Origin: Lathyrus oleraceus
Taxonomy: Eukaryota > Streptophyta > Magnoliopsida > Fabales > Fabaceae
Direction: 5' to 3'
Length of the DNA: 64,000 nt
Assembly: GCF_024323335.1 (NCBI RefSeq)
Contig: NC_066581.1
Location: 343,110,399 to 343,174,398, forward strand
A model generated the notes under the pieces. The model was not told the DNA's origin. It ran no database searches and was given only the letters and a program-made list of their open reading frames with translations. Position numbers and translations under genes: made by a program. Of this stretch, positions 32,085 to 43,630 are shown piece by piece (position 1 is the stretch's first letter; each line of letters opens with the position of its first letter).

Positions 32085-35000
32085 ATGGAAGGTGGTCGTT
32101 ACTCGGTTACGACATCATCATCATCAACATCAACAACATCATCAACATCTTCTTCAATAACAATCTACAATTACAAGAAAAACATGTCACTTTACATTGG
32201 TCGTGAGGCTTCCAAGGTTGTTGTCTTTTTTTGTATATAATAATTTTGATATGTTTTTCTCTTCATTAATCTCTGTTTCAATTTTTGGATTTGTAGCTAT
32301 GGAAGAGAGTTTGTGCAGAGACAACCACAGAAATCAACCTTCTTGTGGAGAATTGGAAGTACCTTCTCGCTGGTTTAGTTTTTCAGGTTTTTTATATCAT
32401 AATTTTGATCAAATTTATATGAAATTTTACATTGAATTGTACTTTGTTTTTATGGTTACCCTTTTGTGAAAAAGAATCGAGATGTTCTTTTGTGTTGTTT
32501 TTCTGTGTTTTGATATTAAAGTAGTTATTAAAGTAGTTTTCACATTTGGTTGTAGAACGTTACTTGAACGTTACAAAAAGTTTTTCATTTTCTCTCATTT
32601 TAATTGGCAACTTTTGAGATTTTTTACTTTCTATATCAGGAACAAAGTTTTTCAAATTTTTTATAATACTAATCTTGTAGTTGTAATTCTGCAACTGTGT
32701 GATGATATGCGTTCTCAAAACTTTGAAACATTTATTGTTTTTTTTTCATGTAACTGTGAAATCTAAATCAAGATTGAAACTGTTTTTCTATACAGTATAT
32801 TCATGGTCTGGCTGCAAGAGGAGTTCACTATTTACATAGGCCTGGTCCTACGTTACAGGATCTTGGATTCTTCCTTCTTCCGGTTTGTTATTTTCATCTC
32901 TTTTGTCTTTCATAAGAATGTCTTTTGATTTTTGATTTTGATTTTGATGTTTGTGGCTTTTACAGGAGCTTGGCCAAGAAAGAGCTTACATTAGTGAATC
33001 TTTGTTTACAATTATCTTTTTATCGTTTTTCCTTGTAAGAATTCTCAACTTGCATTCACTCGCTTCTATGAAGTTTCATTGTTTTATTGAAGTCTTATTA
33101 ATGTAGTATAAAATCTGTGCGTTGTAGTGGACATTCCATCCTTTCATATTCAAGACCAAAAAGATCTACACAGTTCTAATATGGTGCAGGGTTCTATCTT
33201 TCTTAGTTGTAAGTGTTTATAAAGACTACTTAAACTCGTGACTCGCGAGTATGTAGTGTTATAAATTGAATTACAATTCATGTTGATTATGCAATACATG
33301 ACTGCTTCTTAAAGTCGGGCTCCTCTGTTGACTGCAGGCTGCTCAAGCGCTCCGCATAGTGACATTTTATTCCACGCAACTTCCTGGTCCAAACTACCAT
33401 TGTCGCGAGGTATAGTTTACGTCCTTGCTAATCAATTGCAGCTTAACTGTTGATTTTCTTCGAGTTTTTTCCTTTAAAATAATTTCTTTAACTCAACACT
33501 ACTTGTATTATGCAGGGATCTCCACTAGCAACACTGCCTCGTCCGAAAAGCGTGTCTGAAGTGCTCTTGATTAATTGTTAGTAACTTTTGTTTTCGAGTC
33601 ACTTCCCTTCAATGCCTTTCTTTTTGTATTGGTGCTCATTTTGTTTTCCAATATGCAGTTCCTCACGGCGTGATATATGGATGTGGTGATTTGATATTTT
33701 CATCGCACATGATCTTTACTTTAGTCTTTGTTAACACATACCAGAGATATGGCACAAAAAGGTAAATTAACTCAAAAGTTTCTTTTGGTTTTGCGTAATT
33801 TTCAAGGTTCAAGTTTTTCAAATGATATAATCGCAACGATCCTTGTTTTGCTTGATTCATTGTTCAATTATGACCCATCGTGATTATTTTTTAACCGCCA
33901 CAGGTGTATAAAGCAACTAGGATGGGCTCTTACTATCATTCAGAGCTTTTTGATAGTAGCATCTCGCAAACATTATACTGTTGACGTAGTTGTTGCCTGG
34001 TAAGGAACATTTCGTGATATGTTTTCATCGCCAATTTATTTCTTGAAATTGTGAAAGTTGGACAATTTGGTTTCTAAAATTAGCAAAACTCCAAAATGAT
34101 CAATGAAGTTGAAAATCATCAATCATAGTCTCTCCAAGACAACTTTGAGACTGAATTGATCGACAATCGAGATGAAAATTTGCAACGATCCACAATCCTT
34201 TTAGAGTTTCATTTTTTTAAAACTTGGCATCCGGTCTTTAGACCGACTAATCCAAGGAAACCAATCCCACAGTCCACTAGCGGGGGGCTTATTTACCCGA
34301 GCAAAACTCTGTTTGGACTGATCCAACACATGAATTGTTTGTACCTAGCGGAATTCGAACGGGGAGATCTTGTGAGAAACGGTCCCCCAACCAAGCCTTC
34401 AGAGTTTCATTAATTTCAATAACTAACGAAATTTCGGGAACCCTAAAATATGAAGGTTTAAACTGTGGTCCATGTCCTTTGTCTTTATATTTTAACTCAT
34501 TATTTGGAACCTGACAGGTATACTGTGAATTTGGTGGTATTTTTTATTGAGAAGAAATTACAAGGTTTGTTGTACATAATAATTATACCATGTTTATGTC
34601 ATTTACTATTTGCAATTGTGTGCTAACATATTTATTCTACAACAACAGAAATGCCAGACAGGACAGCTGCAACACTGTTGCTACCATTAAGCAGCACCAA
34701 AGACAACAAAGATGGCAGAAACAAAGAAGAGAATCACAAGTTGTTAAATGGCAATTCTGTTGACCCTTCAGATTGGGTATAATAAAATAATCTATCTACT
34801 TGTTTTTTTTTCCATCTCTCCGAGTAAATAGACATATTAGTCCCCAAAACTGATCTCTATAGCATCGACACTTTTAAAAAAAGATTTGTCCGTGTTAGTT
34901 TCAGGGTCCGAAACCTACACCGACTGACATTTATGATTACGTTTAATTTATTTATATTTTCAAATTATTACATTTTTGTGTTGAGGTGTCTGGTTTGGTG

Positions 35001-35285
35001 TCGTGTTTCTGGTGTCCGTGCTTTATAAGATTGACCGGAGTAGTCTCTTGGTGTATCAAGAGGTTCAAGACAAACATAAAGAGACTAAAATGTTATTTTG
35101 GAAATTTGAAGGACTAAAATATATATTCCTCTTTTCATAGTGAAGTCACTGTCTTGTGTGGTTATGATATGGACATAACATTGTTATTGTTACTTTGTTT
35201 ATAGAGACAAAGAACTCAAGCAAATGGCAAGACGCTGGAAGATGGTCATGCACACCATGCTGACTCTGCAAAGAATGGTGCATAA
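32085..35285 (+). CDS. IPCS: Inositolphosphorylceramide synthase (ERH1/IPCS family), 12 exons
   Basis: Exons: 32085-32216, 32297-32386, 32796-32882, 32966-33034, 33128-33208, 33338-33409, 33516-33576, 33659-33761, 33904-33999, 34518-34564, 34649-34776, 35205-35285; all introns GT..AG, phases consistent, 348 residues. The enzyme moves phosphoinositol from phosphatidylinositol to ceramide in Golgi/trans-Golgi membranes, making inositolphosphorylceramide for plant sphingolipids; loss in Arabidopsis (ERH1) enhances defence cell death (family knowledge). Visible: about six membrane segments, the conserved block [30 protein letters not shown], and the sphingomyelin-synthase/PAP2-like triad H214 ([10 protein letters not shown]), H255 and D259 ([14 protein letters not shown]). 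The C-terminus is hydrophilic and variable. Known homologues start at the position of the in-frame ATG 32184 ([15 protein letters not shown], 315 residues); the 33-residue Ser/Thr-rich extension is uncertain. No lesion seen. Confidence 0.93.
32109..32163 (+). repeat. Trinucleotide repeat in IPCS exon 1
   Basis: TCA/ACA/TCT triplets in tandem encode the Ser/Thr run before Met34. Such a microsatellite is likely to vary in length. It lies upstream of the conserved start and so can change without harming the enzyme. Confidence 0.7.
34214..34400 (-). mobile_element. tRNA-derived SINE in IPCS intron 9, antisense to the gene
   Basis: On the minus strand the 5' end has an A-box-like GGCTTGGTTGG and a B-box-like CGTTCGAATTCC, the internal RNA polymerase III promoter. 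The body continues with CTAGTGGACTGTGGGATTGG and GGATTAGTCGGTCTAAAGACCGG, typical of plant SINE 3' regions, and ends in a short A/T tail. An 11-bp target duplication AGAGTTTCATT flanks it at 34203-34213 and 34401-34411. The insert is 187 bp. Confidence 0.82.
34857..35029. mobile_element. Possible short TIR element in IPCS intron 11
   Basis: The ends CTATAGCATCGACAC and GTGTCCGTGCTTTATAAG are imperfect inverted repeats, and the interior is rich in GTGTC/GACAC motifs of the kind repeated in many legume introns. No clear target duplication. Confidence 0.3.
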
Positions 35286-35614
35286 ATATAAGAGCTTTTG
35301 TTTTTCTGCATCTGGATTGGATTGGAACTTCTGCTGCTGCAACATTGTGTCCTTGGGAAGAAGCTGCAACCTTTCAATTAGTTGAATTTTCTTAACATGG
35401 AAATATTAGTAGAAGCCTCTGATTGATTGATTGATTCTGTATTATTATTATTAAGCATATTGTAATTGGGTTGTGCTTCTCTTAACATGCTGCAGCCTTG
35501 ATCCATTTTCATTGTTTAGCATCCATTAATCCATTAGGTGCTATAGAAAATTTTCCAATTCATATTGCATTAGAGTTCCATTGTGTATAGTCTTTTTGAT
35601 AACTATTAAAAATA
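35286..35614 (+). other. IPCS 3' flank, probable 3' UTR
   Basis: Non-coding, AT-rich DNA after the stop codon. TATTATTATTATTAAGCATA at about 35440 could hold a polyadenylation signal, but no canonical AATAAA is seen in the first 300 bp. Confidence 0.4.
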
Positions 35615-36262
35615 GAGGATTTTTTAATGCACCCTTAATACTTTTTAGTCATTATGTGAAATTATTTAAATGTTTAGTTTTTAGAGATGCATCTCCGGAC
35701 GTTGGAAATTCTTAATGAATTTTGAAATATTTTGGAGATGCATCTCTGTAACAATTTAAAACATAGATACTCTGAAATTATTATACATGTGAATTGGATT
35801 GGATATGCATCTCCATGAATATTACAACGATACATCTCCGTGAATATAATAGAGATACATCTTCGTAATGTCTCATAACTTAGTCTTTCATGTTGTATTT
35901 TGTTTATCTGTATTTAAATGAAGACTTAAAATATAACATACGATCGAAAAACAAAAATGTCATACATAAATAAAATACTAATAAATGTTAAAATATCATA
36001 CAATCGAGAGCAATAAAGTAGCAAGACTGTCAAAATAAAATAAAGATCATAATACTACTACTATATACTAAGACACTACTGTGTATGTCTGACTACCTCT
36101 CCTTTACCTCCTCTGTCAGCTCTGCCTCCTCTGCCATCAATCCCACTTCAATGTCCCCGTGCCTTCGTCATGATGGCATCTAAGACATGCCTCACATCAG
36201 ACCCATTAAGGAAGATACCTCAATCAATGTCCGTCTGCGCAATCTCCACTATGAGACGACAC

Positions 36263-38181
36263 TTAGGCGACATGATCTAGCTGTGTCTGCTCCTCCTTTA
36301 GTATCTTCTGATGAGTTGGTCTCGGCGGGTCTCTTGAAGCAGCCCGCACCATGTACATATGTGACACCTTGAAGAACCATCTGATGTACCCTTCAATGTA
36401 GCTCCAGTTGCTCTCAACTATGGTAGCACATGCCTTCTCCGATACCAAATGACAGTCATAATCATCAAACATTCCATCTATCTGTATATGTGTCAAGGTA
36501 GGAGGAGCAGAGACATCAGGGTGTCTGGGAATGGTTTGAGTATAGCCGAACTGTCTCATGATGCGCTCGGGAAGATGAGGAGCAATGAGACGCGATCCAC
36601 ATGCCAACCATCTAGACTATATCACTATCTCGTCAAATGGTCGCATCTCGTGGTGATCAACATAGTTGTTGAAGTGATTGTCCTCAGCAACCAAACGATC
36701 AAGATAGACTCTGTAAGGCTCAGTCGCCTAGTTCCCTCTGAGCGAGATAAAAGTAGTACCACATGGCATATCCTCAGTGTAATCAGGCACACTCGCCCAA
36801 CCAGAGATGTGCGAGAAGTGATGGAGGATCCAACCCTGAAATAAAAAGTTTGGAACACACAAATCATCAGTAATGGCTTTGCAAAGATGAAATGAAAATG
36901 ACAAGAAACATTCAAAGACCAATAATTATTACCGTCACTAGTGTGACGTTGTCTGTGACCTGCTTTGTCTTTCAAATATAACCCTATCTCAACTTCGAAT
37001 ACAGGTAGACCAGACAAGCCGTCCCCATTTGTACTCATGGATTCGCTCGAAATTCACGAAGTAACGTAGGTAGACATCTGTGTAGGTAGAACTCTTGTCC
37101 ATAAAAATCGCAGTACCAGCCAAATAAAGCAGGTATGCTCTTAATGCATGTGATATGTGGAGCATCACCTGCTCATCATCACCATCAGTCTGTTGTGCAT
37201 TCAGGAGCACATCCTCATATACCTTCTTCAGGTATACAAATCTAGCATGAACACCCCTAGTCTTATCCAACTCATCCATCGCCTCCCTTGGACTAGCCCC
37301 CAGATACGCTACCATCATCTCGAGTGCCTCGTCTTTGGTCATTCTCCCATGATCTAGGAATCTCACCATGATCGGAAGATGTAGCAAATACGAGACATCG
37401 TTGAATGTGATAGACATCTCACCATGCGGGAGATGAAACGACGAGATCTCCGAGTGCCATCTCTCCATGAATGCATTAAGCATCCCGTGGTTGACTGTAG
37501 TATAACCGGTCATGCACAAGTCCTTCAGGTCAGATAAGGACAACATCGATTGAACCCATTCCTCATTCTCCTGAGGCAATGCAACAATCTTCCTCTCGTG
37601 GTTAAGAAACTTCTGCGGATCACGCTCCTGAAATTTTTCAGAAATAATCAATGTTAGAAATAATCAATGTCAGAAATTAAAATTAACATGAAAATAAATA
37701 AAGAATCCAACTAATGCTACCTCACCGTCCCATATATATTTGGTAGTATGGTCTGGATATAGAGGCAGTAAGTACAAATCAACTGGACCACCTCCAAAGG
37801 CCTTTGGCTTAGCATCCGCAACAGCCTCACCCTCTGGAGGTGGCACTAGATCAACATGGGCATCAGTAGGAGGTGGGAGTGGATCAACAACATCAATATA
37901 TGAGGTGGAAGTGGATCAGAAACATCTACATCAAGAGGTGGCACTGGTGAAACCTGACGCCTGCAGGAGAATGGGGGGAGTCATGCGTCATATGGTGAAT
38001 CCCATTTCCTACATGAAGAAGAATATGAAGTGGCATGAGGAGAAGTACGAGCCCCAAAAGTAGACGACTCTACGTGACCAGAGGGATCAGGAGCATCCGA
38101 AACCTGCTAACTCTTCTTTCGCTGAACGGATGCATGCTGAGCAACCCTGCAATGCCTCAATCTATCATGTATATCAGCCAT
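36263..38181 (-). pseudogene. Plant mobile domain (PMD, MAIN-like) gene, broken
   Basis: On the minus strand an N-terminal exon (to 37721) ends EGEAVADAKPKAFGGGPVD..YLLPLYPDHTTKYIWDGE. A 93-bp GT..AG intron (37628-37720) follows, then the PMD core ERDPQKFLNHERKIVALPQ, HGMLNAFMERWHSEISSFHL, GEMSITFNDVSYLLHLPI (37627-37030). The C-terminal exon from about 36836 has GWASVPDYTEDMP and ERIMRQFGYTQTIPRHP. Lesions: a stop early in the first exon (about 38110), a frameshift and stops after HEYKW (37020-36950), and two stops in the last exon (near 36732 and 36615). PMD proteins are linked to transposons and, in MAIN/MAIL proteins, to silencing; here it is transposon cargo. Confidence 0.78.
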
Positions 38182-38261
38182 TATACCAGTAAGTTAAAGT
38201 AAGGCAGACCATTAGTGCAGACAAACAACACAAGAAAATAAAAAAAAGACTGAGAATTTTT

Positions 38262-38371
38262 CGGAGATGCATATTCGATTTATGGAAAACTAAACCGCTG
38301 AAAAATTACGGAGATGCATATTCGATTTATGGAAAACTAAACCGCTGAAAAATTTCGGAGATGCATCTCCG
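38262..38371. repeat. Tandem repeat of 47 bp in the PMD transposon
   Basis: Two full units and one partial begin with CGGAGATGCAT at 38262, 38309 and 38356, the first two continuing ATTCGATTTATGGAAAAC. Each unit includes one subterminal palindrome-type motif. Confidence 0.85.
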
Positions 38372-38920
38372 AAATTTTCTACAACTCAGAGGCCGCGTCA
38401 ATGGCGTAATGTACCATAATGAAGCTAAAAAAATTATTTTGAATATCAATTTCAGCCAACAATCAACTAATACACTATGACTAAACTATCTTAAATGTGA
38501 TTTCTACTTATTTCTAACCTTAATCATTGATTTCTACTCATTTACACCAAAACTCAAAAATTTATCGAAAACTCGAAAAACTTACAAGAAATTGATGTTT
38601 TTGATGAAAATGGATGATGTTACAAATGAAGATTGATGTTCCCTTGAGTTCCCTTAAGCCTTGTTGAACATGAATTTTGACTCGATGTAGATAAGAAATT
38701 TGAAAGTTGAAGTTGAGTTGAAGTTTGAGTAATGTGAAATGAGGAAGGAGAAGAGTCTGACGCGATTTAACCTCCAAAATATTCCGAAGATCCATCTCCG
38801 GAATATGTTAATATTAATTGACATTTTGGTGCATCCGGAGATACATCTCAGAAAATTGGAGACGTTTTTGAAATTTTATGTGGTGCATAAGAAACATATC
38901 AGGTGCATTAAGAAATGCTC

Positions 38921-40429
38921 TAAAAAGAACTGCAACACTAATTTCATGTTCAAGACTTCAATTTAGTGTTTATAGTTTAAAAATATCTATATTAGTCTTT
39001 CAATTCTTTATAACTCATCGTATTAGTCATTTTTGTTTAATTAGTAAAGAAAGAATCTAGAAATCGATTGCTAAATTTATTATTAATTAGACAAAAATGA
39101 TTAATAAGATAAGTTTTGAAGAGTTAAGAATCTAAATATGAATGTTTTTTAAGCTAAGAGATTAAAATAAGATTAAGATATGTGATGAAAAAGAGTATTA
39201 ACGGGTGATTAAATGAGTTTGGTCCGTCGAACATACCTGTTTTACCCGCATTTTTTTCCTGAGACGGACCATGATTTTAAGTCCTCTCTCTAATATGTCT
39301 ATTTCGTTTTTTCTTCGGACGTAGACATTAACATAATTTTTTACATTTTTCTTTTGCAATTTTTAAACTTTAAAGGTATTGTGTCTGTTTTGCTCCGCCC
39401 TCATTTTTTTAAGCAGGTCAAGGATTTAAGTCCGCGTCTTACACAATGCCTGCCCTCATTTTTTTTATAGCGGGTCAAAAATTTAAGCCAACCCTCTACA
39501 CAATACTTGCTCCGTCCATCTTGATTTTGCGGACTTTTGTTGAGTGGACATACGCGTTTGTCACTCCCTTAAACCTCAATTTCCAATTCCCTTGTCTCAT
39601 ATAGTTTTTTGGCATAACAAATTCAAGCAATTGAGACAACAACTATTACTCTTGTTACACTTATTGTTGAAAGTGAAAAGGACATTCTCATTGATGAGAA
39701 ACTTCTTACATTGTAATCTAATGTAAAGGACTAGTAGCTTTGAAGGGTACATTACCTAAAACAATGAGTTTAGGTCTTATCAAAAGCTAAAGAAACTACA
39801 ACATAATTCCTTCAACTAAAACAGTAATGAGTGACAGAAACAATCACATGGTTACGACACATAATAATGACAATGGTTTGAATTGTCCCAATCTTGGTTC
39901 CTCAAATAATATTCCATTTTTTGAAGTTCAAAATCCTTCTCAGGTTTCCGTTTCAAAGACAGACCAGTCACATGCATTCTTTTCTTTTCACATGGGCCAT
40001 AGGCCTATTGTGGCCTATATAGTTGCGCAAATTAAACACCTGGTCTAATCATATAGGGTGTATTTTTTTATCAATGTTTTTATGTTTATGGTAAAGTTTG
40101 TGACCAATTATAGATATTTTTCTCCTTAAGTGGCCTCTAATGTTGTCGCTATTATTGGTTTATATTTGCATCAACGATAGAACAATAGATTCAAGGCATT
40201 TATGGGTGTACTCAAATTAATTAAATTTGAATCTTCCATATTACTAACAGAAAAATGTCACGTTACAGAGAGAGACAGATACAAGTATAAATTTAAATAG
40301 ACTTGACCCAAATATTACTACATATTCTTTTAATAACACAAGTCACAACAAACAGCATAAAAACATGAGCTGGCCAAATTTTACTTTATACATTTTTGAC
40401 AAAATACATAAATAATAATAGAGTTAAAA
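38921..40429. other. Intergenic DNA without a supported gene
   Basis: AT-rich. At 39218-39570 lies a decayed repeat with TTTAAGTCCGCG, GCGGGTCAAAAATTTAAG and an end GTTTGTCACTCCCTTA that resembles the GC-rich hAT-type MITE family seen at 61981. A 73-codon frame at 39827-40048 matches nothing I recognise. Nothing else stands out. Confidence 0.4.
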
Positions 40430-41045
40430 GTATTTTTGCTTCCACTATATTTGGGTAAGTTTTTTTTTTCTTTAAATAAAATATTTTTATTCAATTCTTA
40501 TAATATAAATTTTTTAACATTTATATCTAACATACAAATAATTTATTTAAAAAATTAATATTTGTTTTGACATGTCGAACAGTTCAATAAATCCGACCAA
40601 ATTCAGAATTTTTAATTTTAATTTAATTTAATAAATCCTTGTTAAGGTGTCATATAGTGGAATACATCACCAAGCTCATCACAACGGTTTGAATTAATCC
40701 AATAACCTTCCATATTTCATATCGCATTCACAAAGGTTTTTGCCTCTATCATTAGGGCAAGTTTTAGTTTTTCTTTTATAAAATATTTGTTCTATTTAAT
40801 TCTTATAATATAAGATTTTTAATATTTATCCTTGTTTACATCTCGCTTATAAATAATTTAAAACATTTAATACTTGTTTTAAATCAACCAAACAATTCGG
40901 TAAGTCTGGTCAAATTCAGAGTTTCACCTACTTAAAGATGATGAACAAGTAAATCCTTGCCAAAAGACCGCACAGTGAAATCCAACACCACATTCATCAC
41001 AACCATTGAAATTAATCCAACAACCTCCGGTGTATCACATTGTGT
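40430..41045. repeat. Diverged tandem duplication, about 305 bp x 2
   Basis: Copy 1 (about 40430-40733) and copy 2 (about 40734-41045) share, in the same order, TTCTTATAATATAA, AATAATTTA, TTGTTTT, GACCAAATTCAGA/GGTCAAATTCAGA, AAATCCTTG, CATCACAACC and AATTAATCCAA. Identity is perhaps two thirds by eye. Origin unknown; non-coding. Confidence 0.7.
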
Positions 41046-41088
41046 TCAGAAGGGATGGATTTAATCAACACTCATAATTAAACGCGAT

Positions 41089-42550
41089 TGGTCGCGACTT
41101 AGTAAGTTTATGGGATTCGTGACTGCAAGTGCACAGTCTTATCGCGTAGTTTTAAAGATTATCGAACCCAAAGGACTAATAATCGAACATACTGTTATCT
41201 AATGTTACTATATAAATCTAAGGCTGAGGATCTTTCTAAGAGTGGAGGGACGAAGAGAAATAACTATAACTAGAACAGAATATCAATAAAGATATTTAAT
41301 AACGGGATATCGGTATGTAACGCATCAAACTTCGGGGATTCGATAGATGATTGGTGTAATCTTAAAGATCAAAATATTCTTCAGTAGAAATTATTTATTT
41401 AAAGGACTTTGTCTCACACTCTCGTTTTTATTGACTTTGACCATACTCTTAAACCAGAATGCTTGACTCTCGCGGTCTCATTTGAATTTAAAAGTAATTT
41501 TTGAATATAAATAAAGTCTAATTAATCCTAAAGCGCTCTCGCTGTGTTTAGGATTAATGCTTAGTTTCAGCTATCCAGTTAAAATCTCAAACTCTCGTTC
41601 TTATTGACCGTAACCTTTGTTTGCTTTGTACTCTCGTACGAAAAACAATTTCGAATTTAAAACAAGAAACTAAAACCGGAAAATAATATTTTATAAAAGC
41701 CAACACCAATTATTTACGAATCCCGTCGTTTCGACGATCTTTACATACCGATACCTATTGGTTTAGCCGGACATGGATCCGGGAGCAGACATGATATTCA
41801 GATAATTAAGCATACAGTAAGGCATAAGTAATTAAAATGACAATTGAAATAAAACCTGGAATATAAATTGAGAACTTGGAATGAATACTGATTCTTCAAA
41901 TTAAACAATGCCGACACGCTTTGGAAATCGAGTACACCGTTACAATCAAATTCAGTTGCTTAAACAATAATTGCAATAGTCCCCGATGTGAAGAATCTAT
42001 TGCTTTTACAAGGTAGGAATCTGCCTAAGAAAATCTAATAACAAGAATCTGACTAGAAAAATGCACCCCCGTCCATGAAGACTAACTTCTCTATATATAC
42101 TCCCCACTCTCCTTAAAAAGTAGCCTTGGATATCTACTAGTGGGGAGCGGTTGGTTGAAAAAGTAAAAACCGGTCGTGGCGAAAAATGTGGAGAAGAACA
42201 AGGAGGACCGGGTTGGTGGTGGCTGCCACAACCCTAATTTGGTCCACGTGGTGGGCTCCACTTTATGTGAGGTGGGTGCCACCTTAATGCAATGTGGTGG
42301 GCGCCACCACTTCATAGTCCCTCGTTGCAGGAGCCACCCTTCATCTAGTGTGGTGGGCGCCACTATTCATATTTTGCTCCATTTTCTTCCTTTTTTTCTT
42401 TCCTTTTTGCTATTTTCCTCTTTGCTTGCCTAGACATCTCTTATTCGATAAATACCTGAAATAAACTTAAAATACGGCGTAACACTATGAAAAATCAAGT
42501 AAAAAGCAATGCATGTTAAGTCAAATATACGATATATTTTCGCGTTATCA
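41089..42550 (-). repeat. 3' LTR of the large Athila element (1462 bp)
   Basis: On the minus strand a TATA box GTATATATAG at 42091-42100 lies downstream of a cluster of GTGGTGGGCGCCACC-like motifs (42210-42366). The LTR lacks the MITE and a 44-bp stretch of the repeat cluster that the other LTR has. Confidence 0.92.
42210..42366. repeat. GGCGCCAC motif cluster in the LTR
   Basis: Five or so copies of GTGGTGGGCGCCACC or variants (GTGGTGGGCTCCAC, GAGGTGGGTGCCACC), each partly palindromic, upstream of the LTR TATA box on the minus strand. The right LTR has one or two more copies (62968-63162). Confidence 0.8.
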
Positions 42551-42567
42551 AACTCCCCCATACTTAA
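42551..42567 (-). other. Polypurine tract of the large Athila element
   Basis: On the minus strand TTAAGTATGGGGGAGTT abuts the 3' LTR. A variant (TTTAAGTATGGAGAAGG, minus strand) recurs at 43551-43567, next to the end of the inner 3' cassette. Confidence 0.8.
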
Positions 42568-43630
42568 ACCTTTGCTTGTCCTCAAGCAAATATTGCGTAC
42601 ATGAATAAAAGAGTTTTGTAAAATCTTTGTAGCATACAGTATCAAGACTCGTGAAAGACGCAGTTGCATTCAGATACTCATTCTAGCCTATAAACTCTAC
42701 TTTGGTCAGAAATTGTATCAACATGCACTAACTTCCACAATAAGGGTATCGTTGGAACACATAGTCGCAGTCGTGCAACCATAAGTCTCCCTCCTATACA
42801 AACCAATCCGAATCATGTCGTCATGCCTAAGCGTACCTTACTAATCCTTCTTTTTATCCTTTTTCATTCTGGCGCAATCACATTAAGCCCGTTATTCTTT
42901 CACATTCATAGCAAGATAATCTGTTAGTAACTATGATCTCATCATTATTTCTTTCTTTCTTTTCTCGCACTTTGGCTTAAATACAGCTAAAGATGGTTAT
43001 ACCGTTTGGTTAAATGACCGGGTGAGCGTCACCTAACTTAGGAGGAACAACATTTTTCATAAATTTTGTCAATCTTTTTCTCTTTTAAGCTTGAGATCAT
43101 ACACTTATTTGCATCGACTTCTTGCGTAGTGTGTGCTTAGGATGATGCTAACTGCTAGATAAACTACTTAAGGAATATTAAATGGTAGAATTTAAGGCTA
43201 CGACATGACAAGTACTCAAATCGATCTTATACTTGGGAGATTTAAGGTGTTAAAACGATACCGATCTTGTAAAGTTTTTTCCAAATTTCTATAGTTCAAC
43301 CTACGTTTTATTTATAGTTTAAATTTTCAAAAGATGTACTGTGTTTCTAAGTCAAGATTTTTGCAAAAATTTGGTATGGCTTAAGCAAATGGGAGAATAA
43401 ATAAAATAACGGAAACCACGCATAAAGACTCGACAATGCAATTATATTTGACTCAACTAACACTTAACAATTTAACAAATAACAAATAACAAAAGGAAAT
43501 AACAATAATTTAAATCTACCTAGAAAGTGATAAATAAAAGCGGTAAAGCTTCCTTCTCCATACTTAAACCGAGCATTATCCCCAATGCAACGACATAAGA
43601 TAGGAAAGAAAGGTAGAACCGGGTAGCCTG
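42568..43630 (-). other. 3' untranslated region of the large Athila element
   Basis: No coding sequence recognised. Holds pyrimidine runs (plus strand) at 42950-42970 and 43070-43090 and several GACAAGCAAAGG-type segments. It separates the last 3' cassette from the LTR. Confidence 0.5.

Larger units (their letters stand above)
35615..38920 (-). mobile_element. TIR DNA transposon carrying a plant-mobile-domain gene
   Basis: The ends GAGGATTTTTTAATGCACC (35615-35633) and its inverted partner (38902-38920) match at 17 of 19 positions. They are flanked by TAAAAATA and TAAAAAGA, a possible 8-bp target duplication with one mismatch. Both subterminal regions carry copies of the palindrome GGAGATGCATCTCC: near 35683, 35752, 35806, 35827 and 35848 on the left, and near 38263, 38310, 38357, 38787 and 38836 on the right. 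The only gene inside is a broken plant-mobile-domain gene. No transposase DDE domain is visible. Superfamily uncertain: Mutator-like fits the size and cargo, PIF/Harbinger-like fits the GAGCATTT end. Confidence 0.6.

Noticed and set aside
34214..34400. Functional tRNA gene (A- and B-box-like motifs)
   Set aside because: No cloverleaf can be drawn, and the 187-bp body with target duplication is a SINE.
39827..40048. 73-codon plus-strand frame
   Set aside because: No family recognised, no neighbouring exon or splice signals; listed only as part of the intergenic region.
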